Shown one piece after another: positions 1-8,801 of a stretch of 64,000 nucleotides of DNA (within the stretch, counting starts at the first letter, position 1; each line of letters begins with the position of its first letter). The notes under the pieces are model-generated. The model saw only the letters and a program-made list of their open reading frames with translations. It did no database searches and was not told the DNA's origin. The translations under genes were made by a program, and so were the position numbers. Source of the stretch: CAWBRT01 sp963832365 (GTDB taxonomy: Bacteria; Acidobacteriota; Terriglobia; Terriglobales; Acidobacteriaceae). The stretch is taken from contig CAWHUL010000011.1 in NCBI GenBank assembly GCA_963832365.1, positions 62,001 through 126,000 on the forward strand. The letters are read 5' to 3'.

Positions 1-297
1 CTGGCGCAGATCTGGAATCCTGGGACCCTGCCACGCCACGCCGAACACCTTGCCGGCAGGTGAAACGTATTCGCGCACCACGGCGCCGGATTGCCCCTCG
101 TACTGGTGCATGGCGTAGTTCTCAGCCCGATGCACGGTTCGTTTTGCGCCCTGCATTTGCAACCCATCGGCGGCCACGCTTGTCACGTCTCCGCCCAGCT
201 CCGCCGCGGCGCTGCCCACCCCGGCAAGCAGCAAACATGCTGCAAGCAGCCACCGCCGGGTGTCTTTTGAACGAATGCTTATCCCTATAGGCTTCAT
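1..297 (-). CDS. DUF2844 domain protein, C-terminus outside the window
   Basis: The reading frame is open from an ATG at 297 to the window edge (99 codons), so the C-terminal part is missing. A signal peptide is visible: basic residues, then LLAACLLLAGVGSAAA. The mature part holds family-like motifs, LGGDVTSV, a residue stretch around QMQGAKR, VVREYVSPAGKVFGVAW and PDLRQ, as I recall them from DUF2844 proteins. A GGGAAG sequence precedes the ATG. The function of the family is unknown and it is presumably exported. The gene is divergent from mutY, with about 100 nt between the two starts. Confidence 0.7.
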   Translation of the reverse strand, partial: MKPIGISIRSKDTRRWLLAACLLLAGVGSAAAELGGDVTSVAADGLQMQGAKRTVHRAENYAMHQYEGQSGAVVREYVSPAGKVFGVAWQGPRIPDLRQ

Positions 298-386
298 ACT
301 TCCCGTGTTCTTAAGTCCTATCGGCAGAAACACCGCGACTCTCCGGTCGCTGTGTTATGCGAGCGGGAAAACCGGCTTGGCAGAGG

Positions 387-392
387 TACAAT
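387..392 (+). promoter_or_regulatory. Candidate -10 box (TACAAT) of mutY
   Basis: TACAAT lies 8 nt before the ATG at 401, so transcription would begin at or next to the start codon. No convincing -35 hexamer is seen. The same geometry recurs in front of ntrX, murC, ntrY and the Rrf2 gene. Confidence 0.4.
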
Positions 393-400
393 CCCTCTTA

Positions 401-1471
401 ATGGAAGCTGATCTGCGGCAACAGGCTGCATTAAATTCTCAGGAACGTGAGATGCTGCGACCACCGAACGAGAGGCTACCCCGAAGCGTAATTCTTCGCC
501 GCAGGCTGCTCGCCTGGTATGACCGCAATCAGCGCGACCTGCCCTGGCGCCGATCCGCCGATCCTTACCGCATCTGGCTATCGGAGATCATGTTGCAACA
601 GACCCGCGTTGCCGCCGTCCTGGAGCACTACAGGGCTTTTCTGGCACGCTTTCCTACTGTCCGGAAGCTTGCTGGCGCACCGCTGGAGAGCGTCTTGGCC
701 GCCTGGAGCGGTTTGGGATATTACCGTCGCGCCCGCTCGCTGCACCGCGCCGCTGAACAAATCGTGGAGTGCCATGGCAGCCGCTTTCCGCGTACGGTGC
801 AGGAACTCCGCGCTCTCCCCGGCGTCGGACGCTATACCGGGGCGGCTGTGGCCAGCATCGCCTTCGGCGTGCCGGTCGCGGTCGTCGATGGCAATGTCGA
901 GCGCGTAATCTCACGTTTGCTGGCCGCCTCAGCTGGAAGTGCGGCGTCCAAGCCGGACTATTGGGCGCTCGCCGAATCACTGCTGGCGCGCCGCCGTCCG
1001 GGCGATTGGAACCAGGCAATGATGGAGCTGGGCGCCACCATGTGCCTGCCACGCCAGCCCCAATGCGGCGCGTGCCCGCTGAAGCGGTGGTGCAAGGCTG
1101 CCAAGGCGGAAAGCGCGGGCGGAAAAGATGAATTCGCGCACGACGGCTCCCCGGCTCCACGACGAAAGTTCCATAAGGATGAAGCGTATCTGCTGGCGCG
1201 CCGACCCGGCTCCATTTATCTGGTTCGCCGTGCCTTGCGGGCAAAGGTGATGGCCGGAATGTGGGAGCTTCCACGTCTGTCGGCTCCGCCCTCCGGACGG
1301 GAGCCGCTGTTCAGACTGAAGCACTGCATCACCGTCACGAACTATAAGGTTGCAGTCTTTGACGATGCTGGTAAGCCCCGCGGCGGCATTTGGGTGGCGC
1401 TCGATCGGATTCCCGAACTGCCACTGACCGGACTAACGCGCAAGGTCTTACGCCGGGCCACGCTCATCTAA
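401..1471 (+). CDS. mutY: A/G-specific adenine glycosylase MutY
   Basis: Base-excision repair enzyme that removes adenine mispaired with 8-oxoguanine. From the ATG at 401 it has 357 residues, normal for the family. The HhH-GPD domain has the catalytic Glu in LSEIMLQQT (E62), the helix-hairpin-helix LPGVGRYTG (139-147) and the conserved Asp in VVDGNVERV (D163). The [4Fe-4S] cysteines follow the usual C-x6-C-x2-C-x5-C pattern (C215, C222, C225, C231). The C-terminal part (about 255-350) resembles the Nudix-like 8-oxoG recognition domain. The start at 401 is favoured by a TACAAT box 8 nt upstream. An alternative ATG at 452 has an AGGA sequence at good spacing and would give 340 residues. Nothing in the enzyme looks damaged. 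Confidence 0.95.
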   Translation: MEADLRQQAALNSQEREMLRPPNERLPRSVILRRRLLAWYDRNQRDLPWRRSADPYRIWLSEIMLQQTRVAAVLEHYRAFLARFPTVRKLAGAPLESVLAAWSGLGYYRRARSLHRAAEQIVECHGSRFPRTVQELRALPGVGRYTGAAVASIAFGVPVAVVDGNVERVISRLLAASAGSAASKPDYWALAESLLARRRPGDWNQAMMELGATMCLPRQPQCGACPLKRWCKAAKAESAGGKDEFAHDGSPAPRRKFHKDEAYLLARRPGSIYLVRRALRAKVMAGMWELPRLSAPPSGREPLFRLKHCITVTNYKVAVFDDAGKPRGGIWVALDRIPELPLTGLTRKVLRRATLI

Positions 1472-1528
1472 TATTTAGAGCTGGTTCCGTCAAATTAGTT
1501 AGAACGTGTTCTATAAGTGGATAAATGA

Positions 1529-1565
1529 GGTGGCCCACATTTGCCCGCAGTTGGCTAATGTGGGG
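1529..1565. repeat. Hairpin repeat, CATT/AATG inner stem
   Basis: GGTGGCCCACATT and GCTAATGTGGGG pair to form a hairpin with a short GC-rich loop. It is one of a family scattered through the gaps of this window. A near-identical copy lies at 17360-17396. Confidence 0.75.
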
Positions 1566-1601
1566 CTTGCGAAGGCTGCATGGTCAAGTGAGTAGTTGGC
1601 C

Positions 1602-1640
1602 GGGTGCCCCAGGTTCGCCCGACTTCGGCTAACCTGGGGT
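1602..1640. repeat. Hairpin repeat, GGTT/AACC inner stem
   Basis: GGGTGCCCCAGGTTC pairs with GGCTAACCTGGGG. The outer arms match the neighbouring 1529 copy, but the inner stem is changed in a compensated way. Nearly the same unit is found at 14934-14969. Confidence 0.75.
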
Positions 1641-1712
1641 AGTTGCCGGACGCACTACTGGCCGCTTCGGGCGAACTCGTAGTATCGTGCAACTGCACGT
1701 TTGGAGAGAGCA

Positions 1713-2207
1713 ATGTCCGCACTTGTGCCCGGTGCTTCAGCACCCGACTTCAGGCTGCCGCTGATAGGCGGCGGTGAGTTTTCGCTCCGGCAGATGCTGG
1801 CCAAGGCTCCCGTCGTACTTGCTTTTTTCAAGATCAGCTGTCCCGTCTGCCAGTATGCCTTCCCTTATTTCGACCGGCTCGCCCAGGCGCTCAAGGACAA
1901 GGGCGTTTCGGTCGTGGCCATTTCCCAGGACGACGAGAAGAACACGCTTCAGTTCATGCGCACTTATGGCGTCGGCTTCCCGACGGCCCGCGACAACGAG
2001 CATGGCTACGCGGTTTCAGCCGCCTATGGCCTGACCAATGTTCCTACGGTTTTCGAAGTCACCCGCGACGGCCAGATCGCGGCCTCCATCGTTGGCTGGT
2101 CGAAGTCCGAAATCGAAGAGATTTATGCGAAGTACCTTGACCATGATGCGGCGAAGCTGCCGCTGTTCAAGAGCGACGAGCAAGTCGCAGATTTCCGCCC
2201 CGGCTGA
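1713..2207 (+). CDS. Peroxiredoxin/TlpA-like thioredoxin-fold protein
   Basis: 164-residue redoxin-type protein. The N-terminal pattern PGASAPDFRLPLIGGGEFSL is typical of AhpC/TSA or TlpA-like folds. The active site is a CxxC pair in SCPVC (C43, C46) and the conserved cis-proline lies in NVPTVFEV (P111). No signal peptide or membrane anchor is visible, so a cytoplasmic thiol reductase or peroxidase role is inferred. The ATG at 1713 is chosen because TTGGAGAGAGCA places a ribosome binding site directly before it; the frame is open slightly further upstream. It stands alone between repeat-containing gaps. The exact substrate cannot be told from the sequence. Confidence 0.85.
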   Translation: MSALVPGASAPDFRLPLIGGGEFSLRQMLAKAPVVLAFFKISCPVCQYAFPYFDRLAQALKDKGVSVVAISQDDEKNTLQFMRTYGVGFPTARDNEHGYAVSAAYGLTNVPTVFEVTRDGQIAASIVGWSKSEIEEIYAKYLDHDAAKLPLFKSDEQVADFRPG

Positions 2208-2254
2208 ACCTCCCGTAACTGACCCGCAGTTGCGGGGCAACCGAAGTTGAGACC

Positions 2255-2347
2255 TGCATAGATCGTCACGTTGCGCCTCGCGGCGCTCCTCACGATGACA
2301 CGCGTGGTGGCCCACATTTGCGGAGCCGCAGGCGGAGCTAATGTGGG
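2255..2347. repeat. Two adjacent interspersed repeats
   Basis: The first unit reads TGCATAGATCGTCACG and runs to CACGATGACACGC; it recurs at 15119-15169. It is followed at 2307-2347 by a hairpin repeat of the CATT/AATG class (GGTGGCCCACATT with GCTAATGTGGGG). The rest of the 2208-2451 gap holds no gene that I can see; a TACAAT at 2405 could be a -10 box for the peptidase gene. Confidence 0.65.
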
Positions 2348-2451
2348 GGACTTCCACGCCCTTATCCCGGTGATCCTTGCGCGCCTTCCTCCGGCAAAAT
2401 CCCGTACAATCGTTTTGCTCAATCGCAGACGAATTGTTCGAAGGAACCAGG

Positions 2452-4227
2452 ATGCGCAGATTCGTTCTCGTATTTTTACTGGCCTGCTCGGTCGCACTCG
2501 GAGCGCAAACTCGCACGCCTCCTAAGCGTCCCGCTTCGCGACCGGCACCGCGCCCGGTGCCATCGGCGGCCCAATCGCTACCGCCAGGCAGCTTTGCCGC
2601 AATCCAGGCCGTCAACGCCGGCCATATCCGTGCCGATGTCAAATTCCTGGCCAGCGATCTGCTCGAGGGACGCGGAACCGGCACCCGTGGCGGTCAGCTT
2701 GCCGCCGAGTACATTGCCGCGCAATTCGCCATTGCCGGGTTGCAGCCCGCCGCGGACAACGGAACCTACTTTCAGCAGGTGCCGATGGTGGGCATCACCA
2801 CGCAGCCGCAAACTACTTTTCAGGTGATCTCGCCCTCCGGCGAGGCCAAAGGGCTTCGCATGATGGACGACTATGTTGCCATCGACGAGACTCGCCAGCA
2901 GCAGAGTGATCTGGACTCCGAACTGGTCTTTGTCGGCTATGGCATCACCGCGCCCGCGTTCGGCTGGGATGACTATGCCAATGTGGACGTGCGCGGCAAG
3001 GTGCTCCTCATGCTGGTAAACGAACCGCTTTCGGAGTTGCCGCCTGCGCTTCTGTCTTCTGCCGCAGGCTCGCCCACCCTCGGCGGCCCCGCGACGCAGC
3101 CGGAACTTAAGCACCGTTTTGCCGGACGCTCCCTCACCTACTACGGCCGCTGGGCTTATAAGTACGAGCACGCGGCGCGTCTGGGCGCGGCTGGCGTGCT
3201 CCTGATCCACCAAGACGACTTGGCCACGTACGGCTGGAATGTGGTGCGCGATTCCTGGACAGGTGAACGCTCTTACCTGCGCGATGATCCTCCCAGGCTG
3301 AAGCTGGCCGCCTGGATGCAAATCGGAGCCGCGCGTCAGATTGTCTCCGCCGCCGGGCAGGATTTCGGAGCGCTGCTGGCGGCCGCCAACCAGCAGGGGT
3401 TCAGACCCGTTCCGCTTCCCGTGCGAGTCAAAGTACACGTGGTCAGCAAGGTGCGTTTCTTCGACGCGGCGAATGTCCTCGGCCTTATCAGGGGATCGGA
3501 TCCGGAGCTCAAGAGCCAGACAGTTCTGTTTACCGCCCACTACGACCACCTCGGAATCCGTCCGGAGCAACCTGGAGACAATATTTATGACGGTGCTCTT
3601 GATAACGCCAGCGGAACCGCCATGGTCATGGACATCGCCCGTGCCATTGCCGCATCGCCCATCAAGCCCAGCCGCTCGCTTGTGTTCGCCTGCGTCACGG
3701 CTGAAGAGCAGGGGCTTTGGGGTTCGGTGTATCTTGCCAATCATTTTCCATTGCCCGCCGGCGGACTGCAGTTGGCCATTAACTTTGACGCGGTGGCGCC
3801 GCTCGGACTTCCCAAGGAAGTGTCGGCTCCGGGGTATGAGCGCACCACCTTCGCGCCTGTCTTCGACAAGACTGCGGCGGAGTTCGGGCTGCGCGTGATT
3901 CCAGACGTGCGGCCGGAGTCCGGTAGCTACTATCGCTCCGACCAGTTCAGTTTTGCGCGCATCGGCGTGCCGGCGTTTTCGCTCAATGCCGGAACGAAAT
4001 TCGAAGGCCATCCCGAAAGCTGGATACAACAGCGTTTGGCTGAAATCACCCGCAATTATCACCAGCCCGGCGACAAGTTCAATCCGAATGACGACTATCG
4101 TGCCAATGCCGTAATCTCCCGCTTTGCAATTGCGCTTGCCTACAAGGCGGCTGACATGCCTCAGTCGCTACGGTGGGTTCCTGGAGATGAGTTTGAAAAG
4201 CTCCGCAAGCTCTCAACCGGCCAATGA
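2452..4227 (+). CDS. Secreted M28-family zinc peptidase with PA-like insert
   Basis: 591 residues. The N-terminus MRRFVLVFLLACSVALGAQ is a signal peptide with a likely AxA-type cleavage site, followed by a Pro-rich linker. An M28 aminopeptidase core has the two-zinc ligand set in family order: H363 (TAHYDHLG), D384 (YDGALDNASG), E418/E419 (TAEEQGLWG), D446 (NFDAVAP) and H537 (NYHQPGDKF). Between about residues 130 and 330 lies an insert that includes a protease-associated-like stretch (GYGITAPAFGWDDY, GKVLLMLVNEP, GAAGVLLIHQ). The predicted role is extracytoplasmic peptide degradation. The start at 2452 follows AAGGAACCAGG; an upstream in-frame start would bury the signal peptide. Confidence 0.92.
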   Translation: MRRFVLVFLLACSVALGAQTRTPPKRPASRPAPRPVPSAAQSLPPGSFAAIQAVNAGHIRADVKFLASDLLEGRGTGTRGGQLAAEYIAAQFAIAGLQPAADNGTYFQQVPMVGITTQPQTTFQVISPSGEAKGLRMMDDYVAIDETRQQQSDLDSELVFVGYGITAPAFGWDDYANVDVRGKVLLMLVNEPLSELPPALLSSAAGSPTLGGPATQPELKHRFAGRSLTYYGRWAYKYEHAARLGAAGVLLIHQDDLATYGWNVVRDSWTGERSYLRDDPPRLKLAAWMQIGAARQIVSAAGQDFGALLAAANQQGFRPVPLPVRVKVHVVSKVRFFDAANVLGLIRGSDPELKSQTVLFTAHYDHLGIRPEQPGDNIYDGALDNASGTAMVMDIARAIAASPIKPSRSLVFACVTAEEQGLWGSVYLANHFPLPAGGLQLAINFDAVAPLGLPKEVSAPGYERTTFAPVFDKTAAEFGLRVIPDVRPESGSYYRSDQFSFARIGVPAFSLNAGTKFEGHPESWIQQRLAEITRNYHQPGDKFNPNDDYRANAVISRFAIALAYKAADMPQSLRWVPGDEFEKLRKLSTGQ

Positions 4228-4352
4228 ACTTCTGGCCGCCTGAAGACAGACGAATCGCCAATCCGCAGGCCGCATAAATATCCCGGCAACGGCGGTTCCC
4301 ATGGTATAAGGTCGATAGCACTTGAACTGGTGCATAAGCGCAGATTTTAGCC

Positions 4353-6632
4353 ATGTCTCCATTCTCATTTTTTCATCGCGCAACGCCTGTTGAGCTCGCT
4401 CGCCAGATGCATTTGAGCGGCTACCGGCCTTCGATTCAACTGCGTGATCTGTCCATTGGCATCGACAATCTCCGGCACGATGTTTTTCTCAGCTCCAAGT
4501 ATGTGGAGCTGGTTCGCAACCATGCTTCGCTGCTTGTGACTTCTCACGGCGCCATCCAGGATCTGCTAATGCCAGGCGGCTTGAATCCGATTCGCACGGC
4601 CGCCCCGTCGAACCCTTATTCGAGAGAAGCCGCGCGGCCCGCAGCAAACGACTCACTTGGCGGCGTCTCGAATCCACAAAGACCTTCGGATGTAGCCGCG
4701 GAGTTCAAGCGAAAAACCGCCGAGCTGCAGGTCGCCGGACTGAATCTGGCGCGCCAGCAGGGCAATCTCTCGATTGATCTGCTGCTCCGGCTGGCGCTGG
4801 TCAAGTTCCTCCGCGATGCACTGAACTCCCAATATACGAGCGCTCAGGAGCAATGCCGCTCCAAGCTGCGGGGATTGGAAAGTCCCGGCAACAGCAGCGT
4901 GCTGCTTCAGTTGCGCGATTCGTTTGCGCGCTTCCAGCTCAACAAGCGTGCGGTGCTCCGCAAGTGTGGCAGGGACCTGTACGAAACGCTGCGCGAAATC
5001 GAAAAGGAAACCGTCGGCCAGATGCGCCGCTCGATTTTCGGAGACGCCGAGAGCGCGGCCTATGAGTTGTTCCTGAACCGCTTGATTTTTTCCGAGGATG
5101 GACGCGACGACTTCATCAAGGCCGAGCACTATGTCATGCTCGGCAACTACGACAAGGACCCCGATCGCCTCCCCGTGCTCCGGGATTTGGTGCGCGGTTT
5201 TTTTCGCAGTGTTCTGCCCATGGGCAGCACGCTCTCCGACGATGAAATCGATGACCTGCTGAATGTCCCCGTTAATGGCCAGGAACTCGTCGCCGGCGGA
5301 GTGCCGGACGAAAACACCGAAAAGGGAAGCGCGCAACGCGCGCTGCTGTCGGCTTGGCTCACCGTGCTTGAGGATGCCGGCATTATTGACTATGTCGTCG
5401 CCGGCTATGAAGTCGTGCCGCTGCTCTCCGAATACGCTGCCCTGGTCAATCCCCAGCAATTGAAGAATGCTCTCATTGCCCGGCCCGAACGGGAGCGCGT
5501 GGAGGGCTTGCTGGCGGTGCACGGAAAGATCTCGCCGGCAAATTTTCAAGCCGCCGTAAAACGCATCTCCGTCTTTGGCAAGCCCGAACGGGCCAAGATT
5601 GCCGGGCGCTTCCTGGTCGATCTATTGCGTTACAACCGCGACATGCGCCGGCTGGAGGCGCTCAATGCCGGAATGGACCAAGTGAATCTCATCAGCACCG
5701 ATCGCCTGCGCCAGCTTTCGGCGGCCAACACCAGGCTGCACGAGTTTCTGCTGCTGGAAGAACAAAAGCCGGCCGACCTTCGCGTTCTCTCGCACGTGGT
5801 GCTCAAGGCCGACGTTCGCGATTCCACCCTCCTGACCCATACTCTCATGGAGCGCGGACAGAACCCGGCATCCTACTTCAGCCTGGGATTCTATGATCCC
5901 GTCAACAAACTGCTCTCGAAATATGGGGCAAGCAAGATCTTCATCGAAGGCGACGCCATCATTCTCGGCCTTGAGGAGCGTGACGGACCGGCCTCTTTTC
6001 CGGTAGCGCGTGCTTGTGTTCTTGCCCGTGAGATCACCATGATCGTGCGGGCGTTTCATCAGCAATCCAGCGCCTTGCAACTGCCCGCGCTCGAACTGGG
6101 AATTGGCATCACTCACCAGGACTCCGCGCCGATGTATCTTTTCGATGGAGAATCGCGGATCATGATTTCCGACGCGATCAACCGCGCCGACCGTCTCTCC
6201 TCCTGCGGCCACCGCACCCGCAAGCTCATGGGAGAAAAGCTTCCTTTCAGCGTCTTCCTCTTTCGCGCGCGCGGGGATGCCGAGTCGGGCGGCGGTGTTG
6301 ATGATGACTTCCTTCTTCAGTACAACGTCGGCGGCGTTCAGCTTGAGCAGCGCGCCTTTCAGCGGCTCCGGCAGGAGATCTCGTTGCAGGAATTTGAAAT
6401 GCCGTTGCCGGACATCTGGGGAGAACGGCTCGTCCGTCTGTACAGCGGCCTTGTACCGGTGACAACCGATGTTTTTCAGCCTATCGTCATTCGCGAGGCC
6501 GCCGTACCGTTGATTAACGCTCGCGATCTTTCACTGCTGAGCTGGACCGATCACGTCTATTACGAAGTCTGTACCAGCGACGACGTCTACCAACTGGTCG
6601 AGCAGGCTCGTCAGCGGGCCGCGACAACCTAG
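4353..6632 (+). CDS. Large protein with divergent class III nucleotidyl cyclase-like domain
   Basis: 759 residues with no signal peptide or membrane segment. Residues 1-480 are mostly helical and unrecognised. About 475-640 resemble a class III cyclase homology domain: VVLKADVRDSTLL (near 481-493) in the place of the first metal Asp motif, FIEGDAIILGLEE (near 530) with the second Asp, LELGIGITHQD (near 580), and DAINRADRLSS (near 607) with Asn and Arg spaced as in the cyclase N-x3-R pair. The C-terminal 120 residues are again unrecognised. Whether it makes cAMP/cGMP or is a degenerate scaffold is open. The ATG at 4353 has no good ribosome binding site; a TATAAG box lies about 45 nt upstream. 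The gene stands alone. Confidence 0.7.
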   Translation: MSPFSFFHRATPVELARQMHLSGYRPSIQLRDLSIGIDNLRHDVFLSSKYVELVRNHASLLVTSHGAIQDLLMPGGLNPIRTAAPSNPYSREAARPAANDSLGGVSNPQRPSDVAAEFKRKTAELQVAGLNLARQQGNLSIDLLLRLALVKFLRDALNSQYTSAQEQCRSKLRGLESPGNSSVLLQLRDSFARFQLNKRAVLRKCGRDLYETLREIEKETVGQMRRSIFGDAESAAYELFLNRLIFSEDGRDDFIKAEHYVMLGNYDKDPDRLPVLRDLVRGFFRSVLPMGSTLSDDEIDDLLNVPVNGQELVAGGVPDENTEKGSAQRALLSAWLTVLEDAGIIDYVVAGYEVVPLLSEYAALVNPQQLKNALIARPERERVEGLLAVHGKISPANFQAAVKRISVFGKPERAKIAGRFLVDLLRYNRDMRRLEALNAGMDQVNLISTDRLRQLSAANTRLHEFLLLEEQKPADLRVLSHVVLKADVRDSTLLTHTLMERGQNPASYFSLGFYDPVNKLLSKYGASKIFIEGDAIILGLEERDGPASFPVARACVLAREITMIVRAFHQQSSALQLPALELGIGITHQDSAPMYLFDGESRIMISDAINRADRLSSCGHRTRKLMGEKLPFSVFLFRARGDAESGGGVDDDFLLQYNVGGVQLEQRAFQRLRQEISLQEFEMPLPDIWGERLVRLYSGLVPVTTDVFQPIVIREAAVPLINARDLSLLSWTDHVYYEVCTSDDVYQLVEQARQRAATT

Positions 6633-6677
6633 ACCGCATTCCCCTGTGTCACAGCAGTGAAGAATCTGTTGTTTCTA

Positions 6678-6706
6678 GTGTCATTCTGAGCGCAGCGAAG
6701 AATCCC
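6678..6706. repeat. Single arm of the TGTCATCCTGAGC repeat
   Basis: GTGTCATTCTGAGCGCAGCG continues into AAGAATCCC. It is a one-armed copy of the interspersed family that is paired in inverted orientation elsewhere in the window. Confidence 0.7.
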
Positions 6707-6752
6707 ATGACCATATCAGACTAAGGTGCGGCCGAAAGATTCAATGCGGGCT

Positions 6753-6915
6753 TTAGCAGGCTGCAGAAGAAATACGTTGGAGTATCATCCTGAGGCCGCG
6801 TCGGTTTTTGCGCGACCGAAGAATCTGCTTTTACTTTTAAAACGCGCGCAAACAGCAGATCCTTCGCTGCGCTCAGGATGACACCTCGGAGGGTAATTTT
6901 TCCGCAGCCTGTTAA
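6753..6915. mobile_element. MITE-like element with terminal inverted repeats
   Basis: About 163 bp bounded by TTAGCAGGCTGCAGAAGAAA and the imperfect inverted end TTTTCCGCAGCCTGTTAA. Inside lies an inverted pair ATCATCCTGAGG / CAGGATGACACCTCGG with an internal hairpin. A related element of about 145 bp lies at 39352-39496. There is no coding potential, so it would need a transposase supplied in trans if mobile. Confidence 0.6.
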
Positions 6916-6927
6916 GATAATCAGCAG

Positions 6928-7866
6928 ATGCGATCCGGATTCGTTTCCATTGTCGGACGCCCGAATGCGGGCAAGTCAACACTGCTCAACGCGCTGGTGG
7001 GAGAGAAGCTCGCCATCGTCACCCACAAACCGCAAACCACACGCAACCGGATTTGCGGCATCGTGAACGTCAAACGCGCCGGCCGCCGCCCGGCCGGGCA
7101 AATTATCTTTGTCGACACGCCCGGCATCCATAAGCCCGCCGACGCGCTCAACAAGCGCATGATGCAGGAAGTCTACGACGCCGTCGAAGGCTGCGATCTG
7201 TTGCTGCTCATCGCCGACGCGGCGCAGAAGTTCGGTGCCGGCGACCAATTCGCCCTCGACCTGGTCAAGCGAAGCAAACTCAAGTCCTTCCTGCTTCTCA
7301 ATAAGATCGATCTCATCGATAAAGGCAAGCTGCTGCCCGTCATCGAGCACTATTCCGCTCTGCACAGCTTCGCCGAGGTGTTCCCGATCTCAGCCACCAA
7401 GAAGGATGGACTCGAAGTTCTGCTGAACAAGGTGGTGGCCAGTCTGCCCGAAGGCCCGCAGTACTTCCCGCCGGATCAGGTCACCGACCAGCCCGAGCGC
7501 TTCGTCGCCGCCGAATTAATTCGAGAACAGGTACTCGTGCTGACCCAACAGGAAGTGCCCTACGCCAGCAGCGTTATTATCGAGCAGTTCGAGGAGAGCG
7601 AAAGGCTGGTGAAAATCGCGGCCGTCATCTACGTCGAGCGCGATGGGCAGAAGGCGATCGTAATTGGAAAGCAAGGCGCCATGCTGAAAGAGATTGGAAC
7701 CCGCGCCCGCCACTCCATCGAGCGACTCCTGGGCAAGAAAGTCTTCCTCGAACTCTTTATCAAGGTTCGCAGCCGCTGGCGCGAATCGCGTCAGTTCGTC
7801 GACGAACTCGACTGGCGCAAACAGTTGCAGTCTCTCGCCACCCGCGATCCAAAAGCGCCGGAATAG
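6928..7866 (+). CDS. era: GTPase Era
   Basis: 312 residues, normal for the family. The GTPase domain shows G1 GRPNAGKS (residues 10-17), the TTRNR switch region, G3 DTPG, G4 NKID and G5 SAT. The C-terminal KH domain has the typical LVKIAAVIYVERDGQKAIVIG stretch and GKQGAMLKEIG. Era binds the 3' end of 16S rRNA and assists 30S subunit maturation. The start at 6928 comes right after a MITE-like element and lacks a clear ribosome binding site; GATAAT lies 6 nt upstream. The inserted repeat may therefore supply or disturb the promoter. No neighbouring ribosome-maturation genes are present. Confidence 0.97.
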   Translation: MRSGFVSIVGRPNAGKSTLLNALVGEKLAIVTHKPQTTRNRICGIVNVKRAGRRPAGQIIFVDTPGIHKPADALNKRMMQEVYDAVEGCDLLLLIADAAQKFGAGDQFALDLVKRSKLKSFLLLNKIDLIDKGKLLPVIEHYSALHSFAEVFPISATKKDGLEVLLNKVVASLPEGPQYFPPDQVTDQPERFVAAELIREQVLVLTQQEVPYASSVIIEQFEESERLVKIAAVIYVERDGQKAIVIGKQGAMLKEIGTRARHSIERLLGKKVFLELFIKVRSRWRESRQFVDELDWRKQLQSLATRDPKAPE

Positions 7867-7912
7867 CGCGGGCGGTGCAAGCGTTCAAAAAGGGTGTCCC
7901 ACCCCCACCGCT

Positions 7913-8710
7913 CTACTGGACATCGGCAACCTTTTGGTCGACCAATGTCACCTTCATGTCAGGATAGTAAAGCATCTCCTTGTTTGCCAGTATGACCACC
8001 TTCTGCGGTCGCCCTAAGATAGCCAGTACCTCGGCCCGCGTCTGACCTAGTGAAATTGTCTTAGTCGGAGGGGGCACGTCGGTCGGCGGTGGTGGTGGTG
8101 GAGCAATCGGTGCCAGCGTCGGCTCTGGTGCCGAGTTGGGCGAGATGGGCGCAGGCCTCGCTTGGCTCTCGTCTGTTTGCATAACGCGGCCCCGGCCTCG
8201 GGCAGCAGCCGCATCCGGCGCCGGCGCGGAGGGTGCGCCGAACTTGTTCGCGCTCTTCTTCAGCGACTTTTCGTAACTTTTTCGGCTGTAATCGCGCAAT
8301 GAACTGAGTCTGCGCGCGATGTCCTGCGCCCGGTTTTTTACCGTATCATCGTGCACACCAAAAACGTAATGTTGAGGTCCAAAATCCTCAAAAAAGATCT
8401 GATTCCCTCTCGCATCCTTCAATGATATGGTGACCGATGCGACCGGCTCCTGGCTTTGGCGGATCACCAGAAATCCGCTAAGGATGGCATCGGCACTGTC
8501 CGCTGAATTCACTACCGTGAACTTACTATTCGTCAGTTCACCTTCGAGCAGCATACAGAACCGTCCGACTTCGTCGCCTTCGCCCATCGATCCAATGTAA
8601 ATCTTCTGGACGTTCATCAATGGGGAAGGATTAACTGCAGCGATGATAGAGACTGAAAAGAATAAGAAAACGGACAGCACGATGATCTTTCGCAAAATAC
8701 CCCCCGACAA
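7913..8710 (-). CDS. Secreted protein with C-terminal SmpA-like motif
   Basis: Up to 265 residues. An N-terminal hydrophobic signal (IIVLSVFLFFSVSIIAA) is followed by a domain of about 100 residues (MNVQKIYIGSMGEGDEVGRF to HDDTVKNRAQDIARRL), then a Pro/Ala-rich linker. The C-terminal segment TISLGQTRAEVLAILGRPQK with LYYPDMKVTLVDQKVADVQ resembles short SmpA/OmlA-like modules common in Acidobacteria. The function is unknown; a cell-envelope location is inferred. No ATG fits the frame: TTG at 8710 is the longest start and TTG at 8695, just after a GGGGGG run, is an alternative. It lies tail-to-tail with era. Confidence 0.7.
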   Translation of the reverse strand: MSGGILRKIIVLSVFLFFSVSIIAAVNPSPLMNVQKIYIGSMGEGDEVGRFCMLLEGELTNSKFTVVNSADSADAILSGFLVIRQSQEPVASVTISLKDARGNQIFFEDFGPQHYVFGVHDDTVKNRAQDIARRLSSLRDYSRKSYEKSLKKSANKFGAPSAPAPDAAAARGRGRVMQTDESQARPAPISPNSAPEPTLAPIAPPPPPPTDVPPPTKTISLGQTRAEVLAILGRPQKVVILANKEMLYYPDMKVTLVDQKVADVQ

Positions 8711-8801
8711 GATTCATAAGATGCAGTCAATTCTTGCATATTTTCTTGAGAAAGCAAGACATCTGTCGGATGGGTAGCCATCCTACCCGAACGTGAACTG
8801 C

